Assembly (NCBI GenBank): GCA_045562755.1
Contig: JBJKVF010000005.1
Location: forward strand, 62,001 to 126,000
DNA: 64,000 nt
Source of the DNA: GCA-002708145 sp045562755
GTDB taxonomy: Bacteria; Chloroflexota; Dehalococcoidia; Lucifugimonadales; Lucifugimonadaceae
Direction: 5' to 3'
Shown: in pieces, positions 42,902 to 52,900 of the stretch
Numbering within the stretch: the stretch's first letter is position 1
How the letters are laid out: each line of letters opens with the position of its first letter
Notes under the pieces: generated by a model
What the model was told of the DNA's origin: nothing
Databases searched by the model: none
Seen by the model: the letters and a program-made list of their open reading frames with translations, nothing else
Translations under genes and position numbers: made by a program

Positions 42902-43882
42902 ATGAAAATAGGGAATGTCAAAATAGAAGGAATCGCTCGTCTTGCACCTATGGCAGGCATATCTAATGCCCCTTTTAGGACTGTAGCTAAGGAGTGTGGG
43001 AGTGGACTAACAACTAGTGAAGAAATTGATGCTAACGCTCTAATTAAAAGAAGCAAAAAAACTCTCGATGATATAGCAAATTATTATCCTGAAGAAAGGC
43101 CTATTGCACTACAAATATTAGGATCTGAAAAAAATTCTTTAGTTGAAGGATCAAAAATCCTACAGGACTCTGGAGCAGACATTATAGATCTAAATATGGG
43201 ATGCCCTGTTCCTAAAATTACAAAGACTGGTAGGGGATCAGCTATGATGAGAGATTTGAAAAATACTTCTGGTATTTTATGTGCTATGAGAAAGGCAATA
43301 AGAGTACCTTTTACTATAAAAATTAGAAGCGGTTGGGACGAAAAAAACTTAAATGCAGTAGAAGTTGCAAAAATGGCGGAAGATATTGGGATTGATGCAA
43401 TAACAGTACATCCTCGAACACGAGCCCAAAGATTTACAGGTAAATCAAATTGGGATGTTATTTCTGAAGTAGTATCTTCTGTTAATATTCCAGTTACTGG
43501 CAATGGTGATGTAAATTCTATCTCTGAAGCGGTAAAAATGAGAAATTACACCAATTGTAAGTCAGTAATGATAGGCAGAGCTGCAATTGGTAAACCTTGG
43601 ATTTTTGATGAAGAATTTGAAAACCTTAACTATGAAGATAAATATAAGTATAAAACTAAGATAATTAATCGTCATATTAGTCTAATAAAAAATCATTTTT
43701 CAGATCGCGTTGCTCTTCTACAAATGCAGAGGCATCTATCATGGTATGCTGGAGGTCAAGATAGAGTAAGAAGTTTTCGTGTTTCTCTTTTTTCAACAAA
43801 ATCTTTTGATGAAGCTATCAATGTTTTTGATATTTATTGGAAAAGTTTGGATATTAATAAAAATCTTGCAAAAGTTGGATAA
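42902..43882 (+). CDS. dusB: tRNA-dihydrouridine synthase
   Basis: 326 residues from ATG 42902 (the longer frame to 42797 is inside the previous gene). FMN TIM barrel: LAPMAGISNAPFR, DLNMGCPVPKI with the catalytic Cys, FTIKIRSGWDE, ITVHPRTRAQRF, TGNGDV and VMIGRAAIGKPWIF, then the C-terminal helical tRNA-binding domain with MQRHLSWYAGG. Reduces uridines in tRNA. The subgroup (DusB/NifR3) is a likely but not certain assignment. Confidence 0.92.
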   Translation: MKIGNVKIEGIARLAPMAGISNAPFRTVAKECGSGLTTSEEIDANALIKRSKKTLDDIANYYPEERPIALQILGSEKNSLVEGSKILQDSGADIIDLNMGCPVPKITKTGRGSAMMRDLKNTSGILCAMRKAIRVPFTIKIRSGWDEKNLNAVEVAKMAEDIGIDAITVHPRTRAQRFTGKSNWDVISEVVSSVNIPVTGNGDVNSISEAVKMRNYTNCKSVMIGRAAIGKPWIFDEEFENLNYEDKYKYKTKIINRHISLIKNHFSDRVALLQMQRHLSWYAGGQDRVRSFRVSLFSTKSFDEAINVFDIYWKSLDINKNLAKVG

Positions 43883-43956
43883 ATTTTATAAATAAATACA
43901 ATAAATTTAAATATAAAATTATATAATTTTATACTAACAAACTACGTACATACCTA

Positions 43957-44892
43957 ATGAGAAATTTTATATTAAGAAGGTTTTTGTTTGCAATCGTAAG
44001 TGTGATTGTTGCTACTTTTGCTGTTTTTCTTATTTCAAGAGCTGCAGGAGATCCCTTGCACTTATATGCTAACTCAGGTTATGGATTGTCTGAGGAAGGT
44101 GAAAGAGTACTAAGAAAAAAATTAGGCTTAGACCGCCCAGTTGTAGTTCAATATGGCTTATGGTTGGGAAGAGCAGTCACTGGAGATTTTGGAGAAACTC
44201 TTTTGGAAAGAAAACCTGTCTCCAGGATAGTAACTCAAAAATTGCCTGCAACAATTCACTTAGGACTTTTAGCTTTGCTAGGTTCTTTCATGATTGGAAT
44301 ACCGTTGGGTGTGCTATCTGCAGTTAAGAGGGGGACTGTGTTTGATTATTTCGGTAGATTTATTGCTTTATTAGGGCAAGGTGTTCCTCAGTTTTGGCTA
44401 GGATTAACTCTAATTTTTATATTTGCTGTCCAGCTAAGAATGCTACCAGCAGGATTAAGAGGTGATGGGATTTTTGATCTTCCCCATCTTGTTTTGCCAA
44501 CTATAACTCTTATGTCAGGGGGGCTTGCATATTATACAAGAATTACTAGAGCTGCTATGCTTCAAGTTTTAGATTCAGAGTATGTTAGGCTAGCTAGAGC
44601 AAAAGGTGTTTCAAATAATATGGTTATATGGAAACATGCTTTCAAGGTAGCTACAATTCAACCACTAACAGGTATCACTATTGCATTAACAGGTTTACTT
44701 GATGGAGCTATTTTGGTAGAAACAATTTTTGCCTGGCCTGGGATGGGTGATATGGCAATAACTGCTGTTGGTAATAATGATTTTCCTGTTCTTCAAGCTT
44801 GTGTTTTTATGTTTACTTTACTATATGTGGCGAGCACATTTTTGTGTGACGTATTATATGCTTTCATTGATCCAAGAATCAGGTACGACTAA
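43957..44892 (+). CDS. ABC importer permease (DppB type), without partners
   Basis: 311 residues with six transmembrane helices. Typical DppB periplasmic region GLDRPVVVQYGLWLGRAVTGDFGETLLERKPV, EAA loop VRLARAKGVSNNMVIWKHAFK and the end CDVLYAFIDPRIRYD. No second permease, ATPase or binding protein is next to it; the next gene is an ammonium transporter. The orphan ATPase pair at 438-2690 lacks permeases, so the two could belong together, but nothing proves it. Confidence 0.88.
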   Translation: MRNFILRRFLFAIVSVIVATFAVFLISRAAGDPLHLYANSGYGLSEEGERVLRKKLGLDRPVVVQYGLWLGRAVTGDFGETLLERKPVSRIVTQKLPATIHLGLLALLGSFMIGIPLGVLSAVKRGTVFDYFGRFIALLGQGVPQFWLGLTLIFIFAVQLRMLPAGLRGDGIFDLPHLVLPTITLMSGGLAYYTRITRAAMLQVLDSEYVRLARAKGVSNNMVIWKHAFKVATIQPLTGITIALTGLLDGAILVETIFAWPGMGDMAITAVGNNDFPVLQACVFMFTLLYVASTFLCDVLYAFIDPRIRYD

Positions 44893-44906
44893 AGCATAAA
44901 ACTCTT

Positions 44907-44952
44907 GAAACATTCTTGAAACATTTATGAAACATAATTTAATAAATGTTTA
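44907..44952 (+). promoter_or_regulatory. three phased GAAAC boxes before the second amt
   Basis: GAAAC occurs at 44907-44911, 44918-44922 and 44929-44933, each 11 bases from the next (GAAAC-n6-GAAAC-n6-GAAAC), in the extended form TGAAACAT. An opposite-oriented GTTTA follows at 44948. This is the layout of a GlnR-type operator and matches the boxes before the first amt. The ATG of amt is 42 bases beyond the third box. Confidence 0.65.
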
Positions 44953-44974
44953 ATATGAATTTAAGGAGAAAATT

Positions 44975-46162
44975 ATGGACTCAGGTTCAATAGCTTGGAT
45001 GCTTACTTGTTCTGCTTTGGTGTTATTTATGACTCCCGGCTTAGCTTTTTTTTATGGTGGTTTAGTTAGAGGTAAAAATGTTATATCCACGGTTATGTAC
45101 TCATTTATTTCATTGGGTATAGCCAGTGTTGTTTGGGTTCTTTGGGGGTATTCATTAGCTTTTGGTGAGGGAGGAAATGCTTTTATTGGATCATTAAGTA
45201 ATCTTGCTCTTTCAGGAATTGATACTCCTGAGGAACAAATTTTTGCAATTTTTCAAATGATGTTTGCAATCATTACACCTGCGCTAATTACTGGAGCTTT
45301 TTGTGAAAGATTTAATTTTAAAGCCTACATGATTTTTTTAGTTCTTTGGATAACTTTTGTATACGCACCAATCGCACATTGGGTCTGGGGAGATAATGGT
45401 TGGTTGCTTGAACAAGGAGCAATAGACTTTGCAGGCGGTGCAGTAGTTCATATAAATGCTGGCATGGCTGCAATTGCAGCAGCAGCTATTGTTGGTAAAA
45501 GAAGAAATATTGAAAAGGGAGTTCAAGCTCACAATGTGCCATTCGTAATTTTAGGTGCATCAATGCTATGGTTTGGTTGGTTTGGATTCAACGCTGGTTC
45601 AGGTTTAGCTGCTGATGGAACTGCTGTTAATGCATTTCTTGTAACAAATACTTGCGCGGCAACAGGTATGTTAGTTTGGGTAATTTTAGGTATGTTCCAT
45701 GGGGGTAAGGTTAGTGGGGTTGGAGCTGCCACTGGAGCAATAGCAGGTTTGGCAACAATAACACCTGCTGCAGGATCAATTACTGTAGGTTCTGCATTAA
45801 TTCTTGGCCTTGTAAGTGGAGCAATAACTTTTTATGCAGTCTATTTCAAAGGAAAGGTATCTCTGGATGATGCTTTAGATGTATTTGCTGTTCATGGTTT
45901 GGGAGGTATGTTGGGAATAATTGGTACAGGAATTTTTGCCACACAAGGAGGTCTTATTGATGGAGAATCAAAACTTTTTGTCGCAAATATAATTCTAATT
46001 GCTAGTACAGCTATATATTCACTATTAGTAACGGTGATTATTCTAAAGCTTCTTGAATTTATTCCTGGTATAGAATTAAGGTCTACTAAACAAGAAGAAG
46101 ATAATGGCTTAGATATTAGTGACCATGGTGAGATGGCTTATATATCTGATGGAGCAGATTAA
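44975..46162 (+). CDS. amt: ammonium transporter 2
   Basis: 395 residues, 11 helices. Twin pore histidines His159 (AVVHINAGM) and His307 (AVHGLGGMLG); ITGAFCERFNFKAYMIF and WFGWFGFNAGSGL are family signatures. Tail KQEEDNGLDISDHGE is like that of the first Amt. AAGGAG before the ATG. This copy has the AmtB-like start (MDSGSIAWMLTCSALVLFMTPGLAFFYGGLVR) whereas the gene at 20197 begins in the other Amt style (ALLEAGATRAKNS), so the two are old, distinct paralogs. Confidence 0.95.
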   Translation: MDSGSIAWMLTCSALVLFMTPGLAFFYGGLVRGKNVISTVMYSFISLGIASVVWVLWGYSLAFGEGGNAFIGSLSNLALSGIDTPEEQIFAIFQMMFAIITPALITGAFCERFNFKAYMIFLVLWITFVYAPIAHWVWGDNGWLLEQGAIDFAGGAVVHINAGMAAIAAAAIVGKRRNIEKGVQAHNVPFVILGASMLWFGWFGFNAGSGLAADGTAVNAFLVTNTCAATGMLVWVILGMFHGGKVSGVGAATGAIAGLATITPAAGSITVGSALILGLVSGAITFYAVYFKGKVSLDDALDVFAVHGLGGMLGIIGTGIFATQGGLIDGESKLFVANIILIASTAIYSLLVTVIILKLLEFIPGIELRSTKQEEDNGLDISDHGEMAYISDGAD

Positions 46163-46184
46163 GTAAGTTTAAGGCATTTTATAC

Positions 46185-46218
46185 AATGAGCAATGTTTAC
46201 ATAAAAACATTGCTCATT
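46185..46218 (+). terminator. terminator after the second amt
   Basis: 14-bp perfect stem AATGAGCAATGTTT / AAACATTGCTCATT with a 6-base loop; the T-run is short. Confidence 0.85.
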
Positions 46219-46234
46219 TATATTTAATTTTGGA

Positions 46235-46254
46235 TATAATTTTTTTTTTGGAGG
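46235..46254 (+). promoter_or_regulatory. -10 element and ribosome site before malate synthase
   Basis: TATAAT at 46235-46240, a T-run, then GGAGG at 46250-46254, five bases before the ATG. The leader would be only about 13 bases. The matching -35 would lie inside the terminator stem and is poor. Confidence 0.45.
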
Positions 46255-46259
46255 TTTAA

Positions 46260-47918
46260 ATGAGTAATAGATTTTCTTATGTTTCAAATATTTTTTGTGA
46301 TGATATATTTACTGATGAAGTAAAAGAATTATTAATTCATTTGCATGACAAATTTTTATCAGAATTAATTGAAATTAGAAAAATAAGATTAGATAATCAA
46401 GCTCTAGCTAGGAGTGGTAAGAAATTAGATCATCCTGAAAAATCAGAGGCTAATGAAGATTGGTTGATTGATGAATTACCTAATGAATTAAGAATCCCAG
46501 GCATAGAGATTTCAGGTCCTGCAGGATTAACCTCCATGCTCATTAATGCTTTGAATCCTGGTCCTAATGGAGTAAGAGCTGAGGGTGATTTAGATGATGA
46601 TGAAGATGCAGCTGGTCACACCCTTGAAGATACTATTTATGCAACTAGAAATCGAATGAATGCTACCTTAGGAAAACTTGAGTATACTAATCCCAATACA
46701 GGAAAAGATTATAAGTTGCAACCAGGCAAAATCCCATTTTTTATGCATCGAGAGAGGGGTTTACATTTAGATGAACCACAAGTTTGCATTGATGATAAAC
46801 CAATATCAGCAACAATTTTAGGGACTGCTTTAACTCTAATGTTTGGAGGTAAAGCCCAACATAATAAAGGTCAGTCAGTTTACTTTTACATTCCTAAAAC
46901 AGAGTCATCCAGAGAAGCAAAATTTTATAATAATCTTTTTTCAGAAATTAAAAGTTTTGTAAAAGAATTAGGTCAAATTAACATAAAGGCCATTATCCTC
47001 ATTGAATCACTTCCCGCTGTGTATCAAATGGAAGAAATGTTGTACGCTTTAGGTGAATATGCTGCTGGATTAAATGCAGCACGATGGGATCTAAAGGCTA
47101 GTATTTTAGAGTATGTATTACATGATAAAAATCTTGTATGGCCAGATAGATTTGATGTAACAATACAAAATACAGAATTTATGTCAAATATTTTTAGAAG
47201 GTTAGTTGCGGTTTGTTTGAAACATAATGCAATTCCTATAGGTGGTATGGCGACGGCTTTACCCTCTAAGGATCAAGAAGTGAACGATCAGGCAGCAAAA
47301 TCTATAAAATCAGACAAAGAATGGGAAGCAAAACAGGGTTTTATCAGAGCATGGGTAGCTCACATATATCATATGGATTCTGCGGCAGAGCCATTCAAAA
47401 AATTAGCAAGCTCTGGCTGGGAGCCTTCAGAGGATATGAAGGTTCCAGAAAATTATCCCGTAAATATTGATAATCCTTCTGGAAAATTAACTAGAGAAGG
47501 TACAAGGCAAAATATAAGAACTCTTATTGAATATCTTGAGGGTTGGTTAATTGGTAGAGGAGCTAAAGGAATAGATAGACTATCTGGTAAGCCAGGGAAA
47601 AGACCCGCTCTGATGGAAGATTTAGCAACAGCAAGAATTTCTACAGCGCAAATTGCCCAAAGAATTATTCATCAATCAATTGCAGAGGATACAGAAGAAT
47701 CTCATTCTTTTGAAATAGTTAAAGAAATCATTAACTATGAAACGAAAGACATTATTGCTACTTTGGGTGATAATGATGAAGTTGCAAAAAGATATAAAAA
47801 ATCAGCTAAGATTGCTATGAAATGGATAAAAAATTATACTGAATATGATTTTAGATCCTTAGGGACTTACACAAGAAAAGAACTGGATAAAATAGCTTCA
47901 GAGGAAGATGCTTTTTAG
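46260..47918 (+). CDS. aceB: malate synthase A
   Basis: 552 residues. Condenses glyoxylate with acetyl-CoA to malate. MHRERGLHLDEPQ matches the RPRGWHLxE substrate loop; IKAIILIESLPAVYQMEEMLYALGEYAAGLNAARWD is the metal/acetyl-CoA region; NAIPIGGMATALPSK, LIEYLEGWLIGRGAKGI and ALMEDLATARISTAQ are strong family signatures. Isocitrate lyase is not in the window, so glyoxylate may come from another route, for instance a malyl-CoA-type lyase. Excellent GGAGG site. Confidence 0.93.
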   Translation: MSNRFSYVSNIFCDDIFTDEVKELLIHLHDKFLSELIEIRKIRLDNQALARSGKKLDHPEKSEANEDWLIDELPNELRIPGIEISGPAGLTSMLINALNPGPNGVRAEGDLDDDEDAAGHTLEDTIYATRNRMNATLGKLEYTNPNTGKDYKLQPGKIPFFMHRERGLHLDEPQVCIDDKPISATILGTALTLMFGGKAQHNKGQSVYFYIPKTESSREAKFYNNLFSEIKSFVKELGQINIKAIILIESLPAVYQMEEMLYALGEYAAGLNAARWDLKASILEYVLHDKNLVWPDRFDVTIQNTEFMSNIFRRLVAVCLKHNAIPIGGMATALPSKDQEVNDQAAKSIKSDKEWEAKQGFIRAWVAHIYHMDSAAEPFKKLASSGWEPSEDMKVPENYPVNIDNPSGKLTREGTRQNIRTLIEYLEGWLIGRGAKGIDRLSGKPGKRPALMEDLATARISTAQIAQRIIHQSIAEDTEESHSFEIVKEIINYETKDIIATLGDNDEVAKRYKKSAKIAMKWIKNYTEYDFRSLGTYTRKELDKIASEEDAF

Positions 47919-47952
47919 AATAGTTGTTTTTTGTAATTACTTCATGTAAATG

Positions 47953-47981
47953 TTGACAAAAAAAATAATCAGAGATTTTAT
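47953..47981 (+). promoter_or_regulatory. promoter giving a possible leaderless message
   Basis: TTGACA (47953-47958), 17-base spacer, TTTTAT (47976-47981). The ATG at 47991 is only 9 bases beyond the -10 and has no Shine-Dalgarno, so transcription may start at or a few bases before the codon. Confidence 0.5.
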
Positions 47982-47990
47982 TTTATTCAT

Positions 47991-49037
47991 ATGATAACAT
48001 CACTATTTATGAATCCACTAAATCATATTTTTAGTTCTAAGAATATTCCAGGTGTTGTATTTACAACATTTATAGGCTTGGTAGTTTATTTTATAGACGA
48101 TATTATTGACTCTAATTTTTTTGATGGGTTAATAATTAGTTTGTTAGTAGGTATTTTTATAAAAAATATAAGGCCAAATTTAGTAATTTTTGACCCAGGC
48201 GCTAAATGGGTAGGTAAAGTTTTGCTTGAATTTGCCGTAATGTTAATGGGGGCTACAATTTTTTTATCAGATGTGCTAGAAGCAGGGGCAAGTATCTTAC
48301 TAATTATTCTATTCGCTGTTTTTGGAGGTATGGTAATTTCATATATTGTTGGGCATAAACTACTGGGATTAGACAAAAAATTAGCTGTTTTAGTGGGAAC
48401 TGGTAACTCTATTTGCGGAAATTCAGCAATAGCAGTTGTTGCTCCTGTGATTGGAGCTAGTGCTAATCATGTAAGCTCAGCTATTGGTATTTCTGCCATC
48501 ATAGGCGCACTAGAGATTTTACTTCTTCCATTGTTGGTACCAGCATTAAATATTGACGATTATCATTACGGAATAATCGCTGGGTTATCAGTGTATGCTG
48601 TATCCCAAGTTGTAGCTGCATCTGCTGTTGTTAGTCAGTTATCTGCATCAACAGCAACTTTTGTGAAGCTAACTCGTGTTATTTTATTAGGCCCATTAGT
48701 AGTAATAATGAGTTTGTTTTTTCGAAATGAAAATTTAGGAGAAGATGGAAAACCAAGCAAGAAATTTACGGAATCTTTGTTTTTATATGTTCCTTGGTTT
48801 GTTATAGGATTTATAATTCTTTTAGGAATAAGAAATTTTGAAATAATTAGTGAATCTCAGTCTGATTATATTAGAAGTATAAGTAAATTTTTATTCCTTA
48901 TTTCTATGGTTGGTATTGGTCTCAGTGTAGACATCAGAAAGGTTCTTGAAGTAGGGCCCAGGGTGGCAATAACTACATTATCAATTATATTTTTTCTAAT
49001 TATCACTGGAATATTTTCAAAAATAATCATTAATTAA
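47991..49037 (+). CDS. YeiH/UPF0324-type putative sulfate exporter family membrane protein
   Basis: 348 residues, about 10 membrane helices. PGAKWVGKVLLEFAVMLMGATIFLSDVLEAG, the core LAVLVGTGNSICGNSAIAVVAPVIGA, ISAIIGALEILLLPLL and the ending VGIGLSVDIRKVLEVGPRVA are typical of the UPF0324/YeiH family. The role as exporter of sulfate or another anion is a family guess. Single gene with its own promoter. Confidence 0.88.
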   Translation: MITSLFMNPLNHIFSSKNIPGVVFTTFIGLVVYFIDDIIDSNFFDGLIISLLVGIFIKNIRPNLVIFDPGAKWVGKVLLEFAVMLMGATIFLSDVLEAGASILLIILFAVFGGMVISYIVGHKLLGLDKKLAVLVGTGNSICGNSAIAVVAPVIGASANHVSSAIGISAIIGALEILLLPLLVPALNIDDYHYGIIAGLSVYAVSQVVAASAVVSQLSASTATFVKLTRVILLGPLVVIMSLFFRNENLGEDGKPSKKFTESLFLYVPWFVIGFIILLGIRNFEIISESQSDYIRSISKFLFLISMVGIGLSVDIRKVLEVGPRVAITTLSIIFFLIITGIFSKIIIN

Positions 49038-49155
49038 ATCTTATTAAATAATAATATTAAATTCTTATAAAATTTGGCAAAAAAAAAAGATGACAATAAT
49101 AGGAAAAAGTAGTAAATTAAGAGTTGATATTAAAATAGAAATGTTGGAATTGTAG

Positions 49156-49932
49156 ATGAAAAGTTATAAATTTATGGAAAATCGCTTGTTATTTGTACTT
49201 GTATTTAGTCTTGTAACTGCTGTAGTTATGTTTAGTTGTTCATCTGGATCTGATGAAAAATCTGAGCCAGTGCAACCAACTTCTACTCCTGCTAAAGCTG
49301 TTTCCCAGCCTACTGCTACCACCGCTCCTGCTCCAACTGCAGTGCCAACCAAGCAGCCAGCCGCAGCACCAACAAAGGTTCCTGCGCCTACAGCAACACC
49401 TAAGCCAGTCGGTTCACCAACACCAACACCAATACCACCAACACCTACACCAACCCCAACACCAATTACTAACGTTTTCGACGTATATGGATTTACCTTA
49501 ACACTTGATGAAGATACTGCCCTTGATGAGTATGGTCTGCAGTTAAATGGGTTTACTAAATCAAAGCCAGATAATGATCAAGGTCTAATTAACTTTGGCT
49601 ACAACGGTTCCAATGTAATAATGTATTGGCAACCTGATGTAGGAGATAATCAAACTGCTGTAGATTCTGCAATTTCATTACTTCAAATAAGTCAAAAAAG
49701 CCAAACTTTCACTCCAGTAAGCACTGGTGACATATCTGTTGATAGTTCACCGGGGAAATTTGCAGGGTTTGTTTCAGCAAATTCCGATGGCAAAGCTGCT
49801 GGTGGTGGATTAGTTGGAGCTTGGACATGCTCTTCATCTAATAGTACGTATTCATTGTCAGTAAGTGGTGATGATTCAACAGTTCTACAATTGAGGTTTG
49901 ATAGGGTTGTTGATGGGTTTAAATGTAAATAA
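49156..49932 (+). CDS. lipoprotein with Pro/Thr linker and unknown C-terminal domain
   Basis: 258 residues. Lipobox VMFSC, then a Pro/Thr/Ala-rich linker (~residues 35-105, PTATP and PTPTP repeats) as in Chloroflexota cell-surface proteins, then a ~150-residue globular region (VFDVYGFTLTLDEDTAL...WTCSSSNSTYSLSVSG...DRVVDGFKCK) with two cysteines that could pair. No family recognised. It precedes the octapeptide-repeat gene by 36 bases, so both probably share a message. Confidence 0.75.
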   Translation: MKSYKFMENRLLFVLVFSLVTAVVMFSCSSGSDEKSEPVQPTSTPAKAVSQPTATTAPAPTAVPTKQPAAAPTKVPAPTATPKPVGSPTPTPIPPTPTPTPTPITNVFDVYGFTLTLDEDTALDEYGLQLNGFTKSKPDNDQGLINFGYNGSNVIMYWQPDVGDNQTAVDSAISLLQISQKSQTFTPVSTGDISVDSSPGKFAGFVSANSDGKAAGGGLVGAWTCSSSNSTYSLSVSGDDSTVLQLRFDRVVDGFKCK

Positions 49933-49968
49933 AAAAAATTAATTTTTAAGGAATTAAAGGTAAAAAAT

Positions 49969-52900
49969 ATGCAAAAAATATTATCTCTACTAATAGTTTT
50001 CTCGTTGATTAGTTCAAACATTGCTCTAATCAGTCCGGCATTTGCACAGATGCCAGGACCAGGACCATCAATGGGACCAGGGCCAGGAATGGATTCAAGT
50101 CCAGCTCCATCTTATGACTCAAGCCCAGCTCCATCTTTTGACTCAAGTCCAGCTCCATCTTATGACTCAAGCCCAGCTCCATCTTTTGACTCAAGTCCAG
50201 CTCCATCTTATGACTCAAGCCCAGCTCCATCTTATGACTCAAGCCCAGCTGCAAATCCAGGATCAGGAGACCCAGGAATGAATCCAGGATCAGGAGATCC
50301 AGGAATGATGAATCCAGGATCAGGAGATCCAGGAATGATGAACCCAGGATCAGGAGATCCAGGAATGATGAACCCAGGATCAGGAGATCCAATGAATCCT
50401 GGTACAGGTGATTCAGCATACGGTGACCCAATGAATCCAGGATCAGGAGATCCAGGAATGATGAATCCAGGATCAGGAGATCCAATGAATCCTGGTACAG
50501 GTGATTCAGCATACGGAGATCCAATGAATCCAGGATCAGGAAATCCAGGTTCACCTCCGATAGGTGGATATTATGACGCAGGTGATGTAGCCAATTTTGG
50601 TGCTGATGACTTTGCAGGATTTGGTGCTGACGATATGGCTAGATTTGATTCTTCTAGTATAGGTAGTTTTGATACTGGTGCCTTAGGTGGTTTTGGTGCT
50701 GACCAAGTTCAGCATTTTGATCCTAATGCAATGGGAGCGTTTGACGCTACCCAATTTGAAGCTTTTGATTCTTCTGCATTTGGAGGATTTGGAGCTGATC
50801 ATGTTAAAAACTTTGATCCTAATGCAATGTCAAGTTTTGATGCTGCTGACCTAAATGCATTCGATGACAGTGCATTGACTGGCTTTGGAGGAGATCAGTT
50901 AGCCGCATTTGACCCAACAGCTATGACAGCTTTTGATGCTGATGAGGTAGCTTTCTTTGATCCTAATGCTATGGATGGATTTGGCGCAGATCACTTTGCA
51001 AATTTTGATGCGGGTGCATTTGGTGGTTTTGGAAAAGACCATGTACAGAATTTCGATCCAACAGCTATGACAGCGTTTGACGCTACAAAACTGGGTGCGT
51101 TTGACGATTCTGCTCTTGGTGGATTTAATCAAGATCATTTCAAGAATTTTGACCCAACAGCTATGACAGCTTTTGATGCTGATAAGGTTGCAAACTTTGA
51201 TCCTAATGCTATGGATGGATTTGGCGCAGATCACTTTGCAAACTTTGATGCAGGTGCATTTGGTGGTTTTGGAATGGATCACGTTTCTAACTTTGACCCA
51301 ACAGCTATGACAGCTTTTGATGCTACAAAACTGGATGCGTTTGACGATTCTGCTCTTGGTGGATTTAATCAAGATCATTTCAAGAATTTTGACCCAACAG
51401 CTATGACAGCGTTTGATGCTTCAGAAGTAGCGTTCTTTGACCCAATGGCTATGGCAGGATTCGGCGCAGATCACTTTATGAATTTTGATGATTCAGCATT
51501 TGGTGGTTTTGGAATGGACCAAGTTTCTAACTTTGACCCAATGGCTATGACAGCGTTTGATGCTGGAAAGCTTGATGCGTTTGAGCCTACAGCTCTAGGT
51601 GGTTTTGGAATGGATCACTTTGCTGCATTTGACCCAATGGCTATGACAGCGTTTGATGCTTCAGAAGTAGAGTTTTTTGATCCAATGGCTATGAATGGAT
51701 TCGGCGCAGACCACTTTATGAATTTTGATCCAATGGCTATGGCAGGATTTGAACCTGATCATTTGTTACACATGGATCCAATGGCTATGGCTGGTATGTC
51801 TATGGATCATATGATGGCTTTTGAACCTACTGATCTTACTGGATTCAGACCTAGTCATATGGAGGCATTTGATCCTTCATTAATGACAGCGTTTGATGCT
51901 ACAGAAGTTGAGTTCTTTGATCCTTATGCAATGGCAGGATTTGGCCCTGATCACATGGCTGCATTCGACCCAATGGCTATGGCTGGTTTTGAACCAAGTC
52001 ACGTTATGAACTTTGACCCAATGGCTATGGCAGGATTTACACCTGAACATATGGATGCATTTGATCCAATGGCTCTTTCTGGATTTATGCCGGAGCACAT
52101 GGCTGCATTTGATCCTTCATTAATGACAGCGTTTGATTCTACAGAAGTAGAGTTCTTTGATCCATTTGCTATGGCGGGATTTGGTCCTGACCACATGGCT
52201 GCATTTGACCCAATGGCTATGGCAGGATTTATGCCAGATCAAGTTGCAAACTTTGACCCAATGGCTATGGCAGGATTTACACCTGATCACATGGCTGCAT
52301 TTGATCCAATGGCTATGGCGGGATTTGGTCCTGACCACATGGCTGCATTTGATCCGTCATTAATGACAGCATTTGATGCTGATAAGGTTGCAAACTTTGA
52401 TCCGTTTGCAATGAGTGGATTTGGTCCTGAGCAAATGGCAGCGTTTGATCCAATGGCTATGGCAGGATTTGGTCCTGAGCATATAGCAAACTTTGATCCG
52501 ACAGTTGTTGAAAGTTTTGATATAGAAAAAATGGCCGCATTTGATCCAATGGCTATGGCAGGATTTGGTCCAGAACATTTAGAAGCTTTTGATCCATCTC
52601 TTTTCACAGCATTTGATGCTGATAAAGTTGCAAACTTTGACCCATTTGCTTTGACTGCTCTTACTCCAGAACATATAGCAAACTTTGACCCATCTGCGAT
52701 GGCAGGTTTCTTGCCAGAGCAGGTAGTAGAACTACCTCTTGATGCAATAGCAGGATTTGCTCCTGAGCAGATGACTGCACTTGCTCCTGAAGCTAAACTT
52801 GGAATTGGTGATGTTGTACCAGAATTTGATGACTTCCCAATTGATGTGAGACTTGAGATTGTTCCAGAAGAAGCTCTACTTCTTGGTGGAGTTGGTTCAT

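Noticed and set aside
43084..43503. 139-residue antisense frame inside dusB
   Set aside because: Mirror of a strong coding sequence; no homology or ribosome site.
49090..49155. 21-residue ORF whose stop touches the ATG of the lipoprotein at 49156
   Set aside because: No ribosome site, composition as expected for random AT-rich DNA; a coupled leader is possible but unsupported.
50030..52607. Several long open frames antisense or shifted within the repeat gene
   Set aside because: They follow from the 24-base periodic DNA; translations are low-complexity shadows of the octad repeats and have no ribosome sites.
50095..52782. CRISPR array
   Set aside because: The repeats are in frame inside a coding sequence, have no unique spacers, and no cas genes are present.
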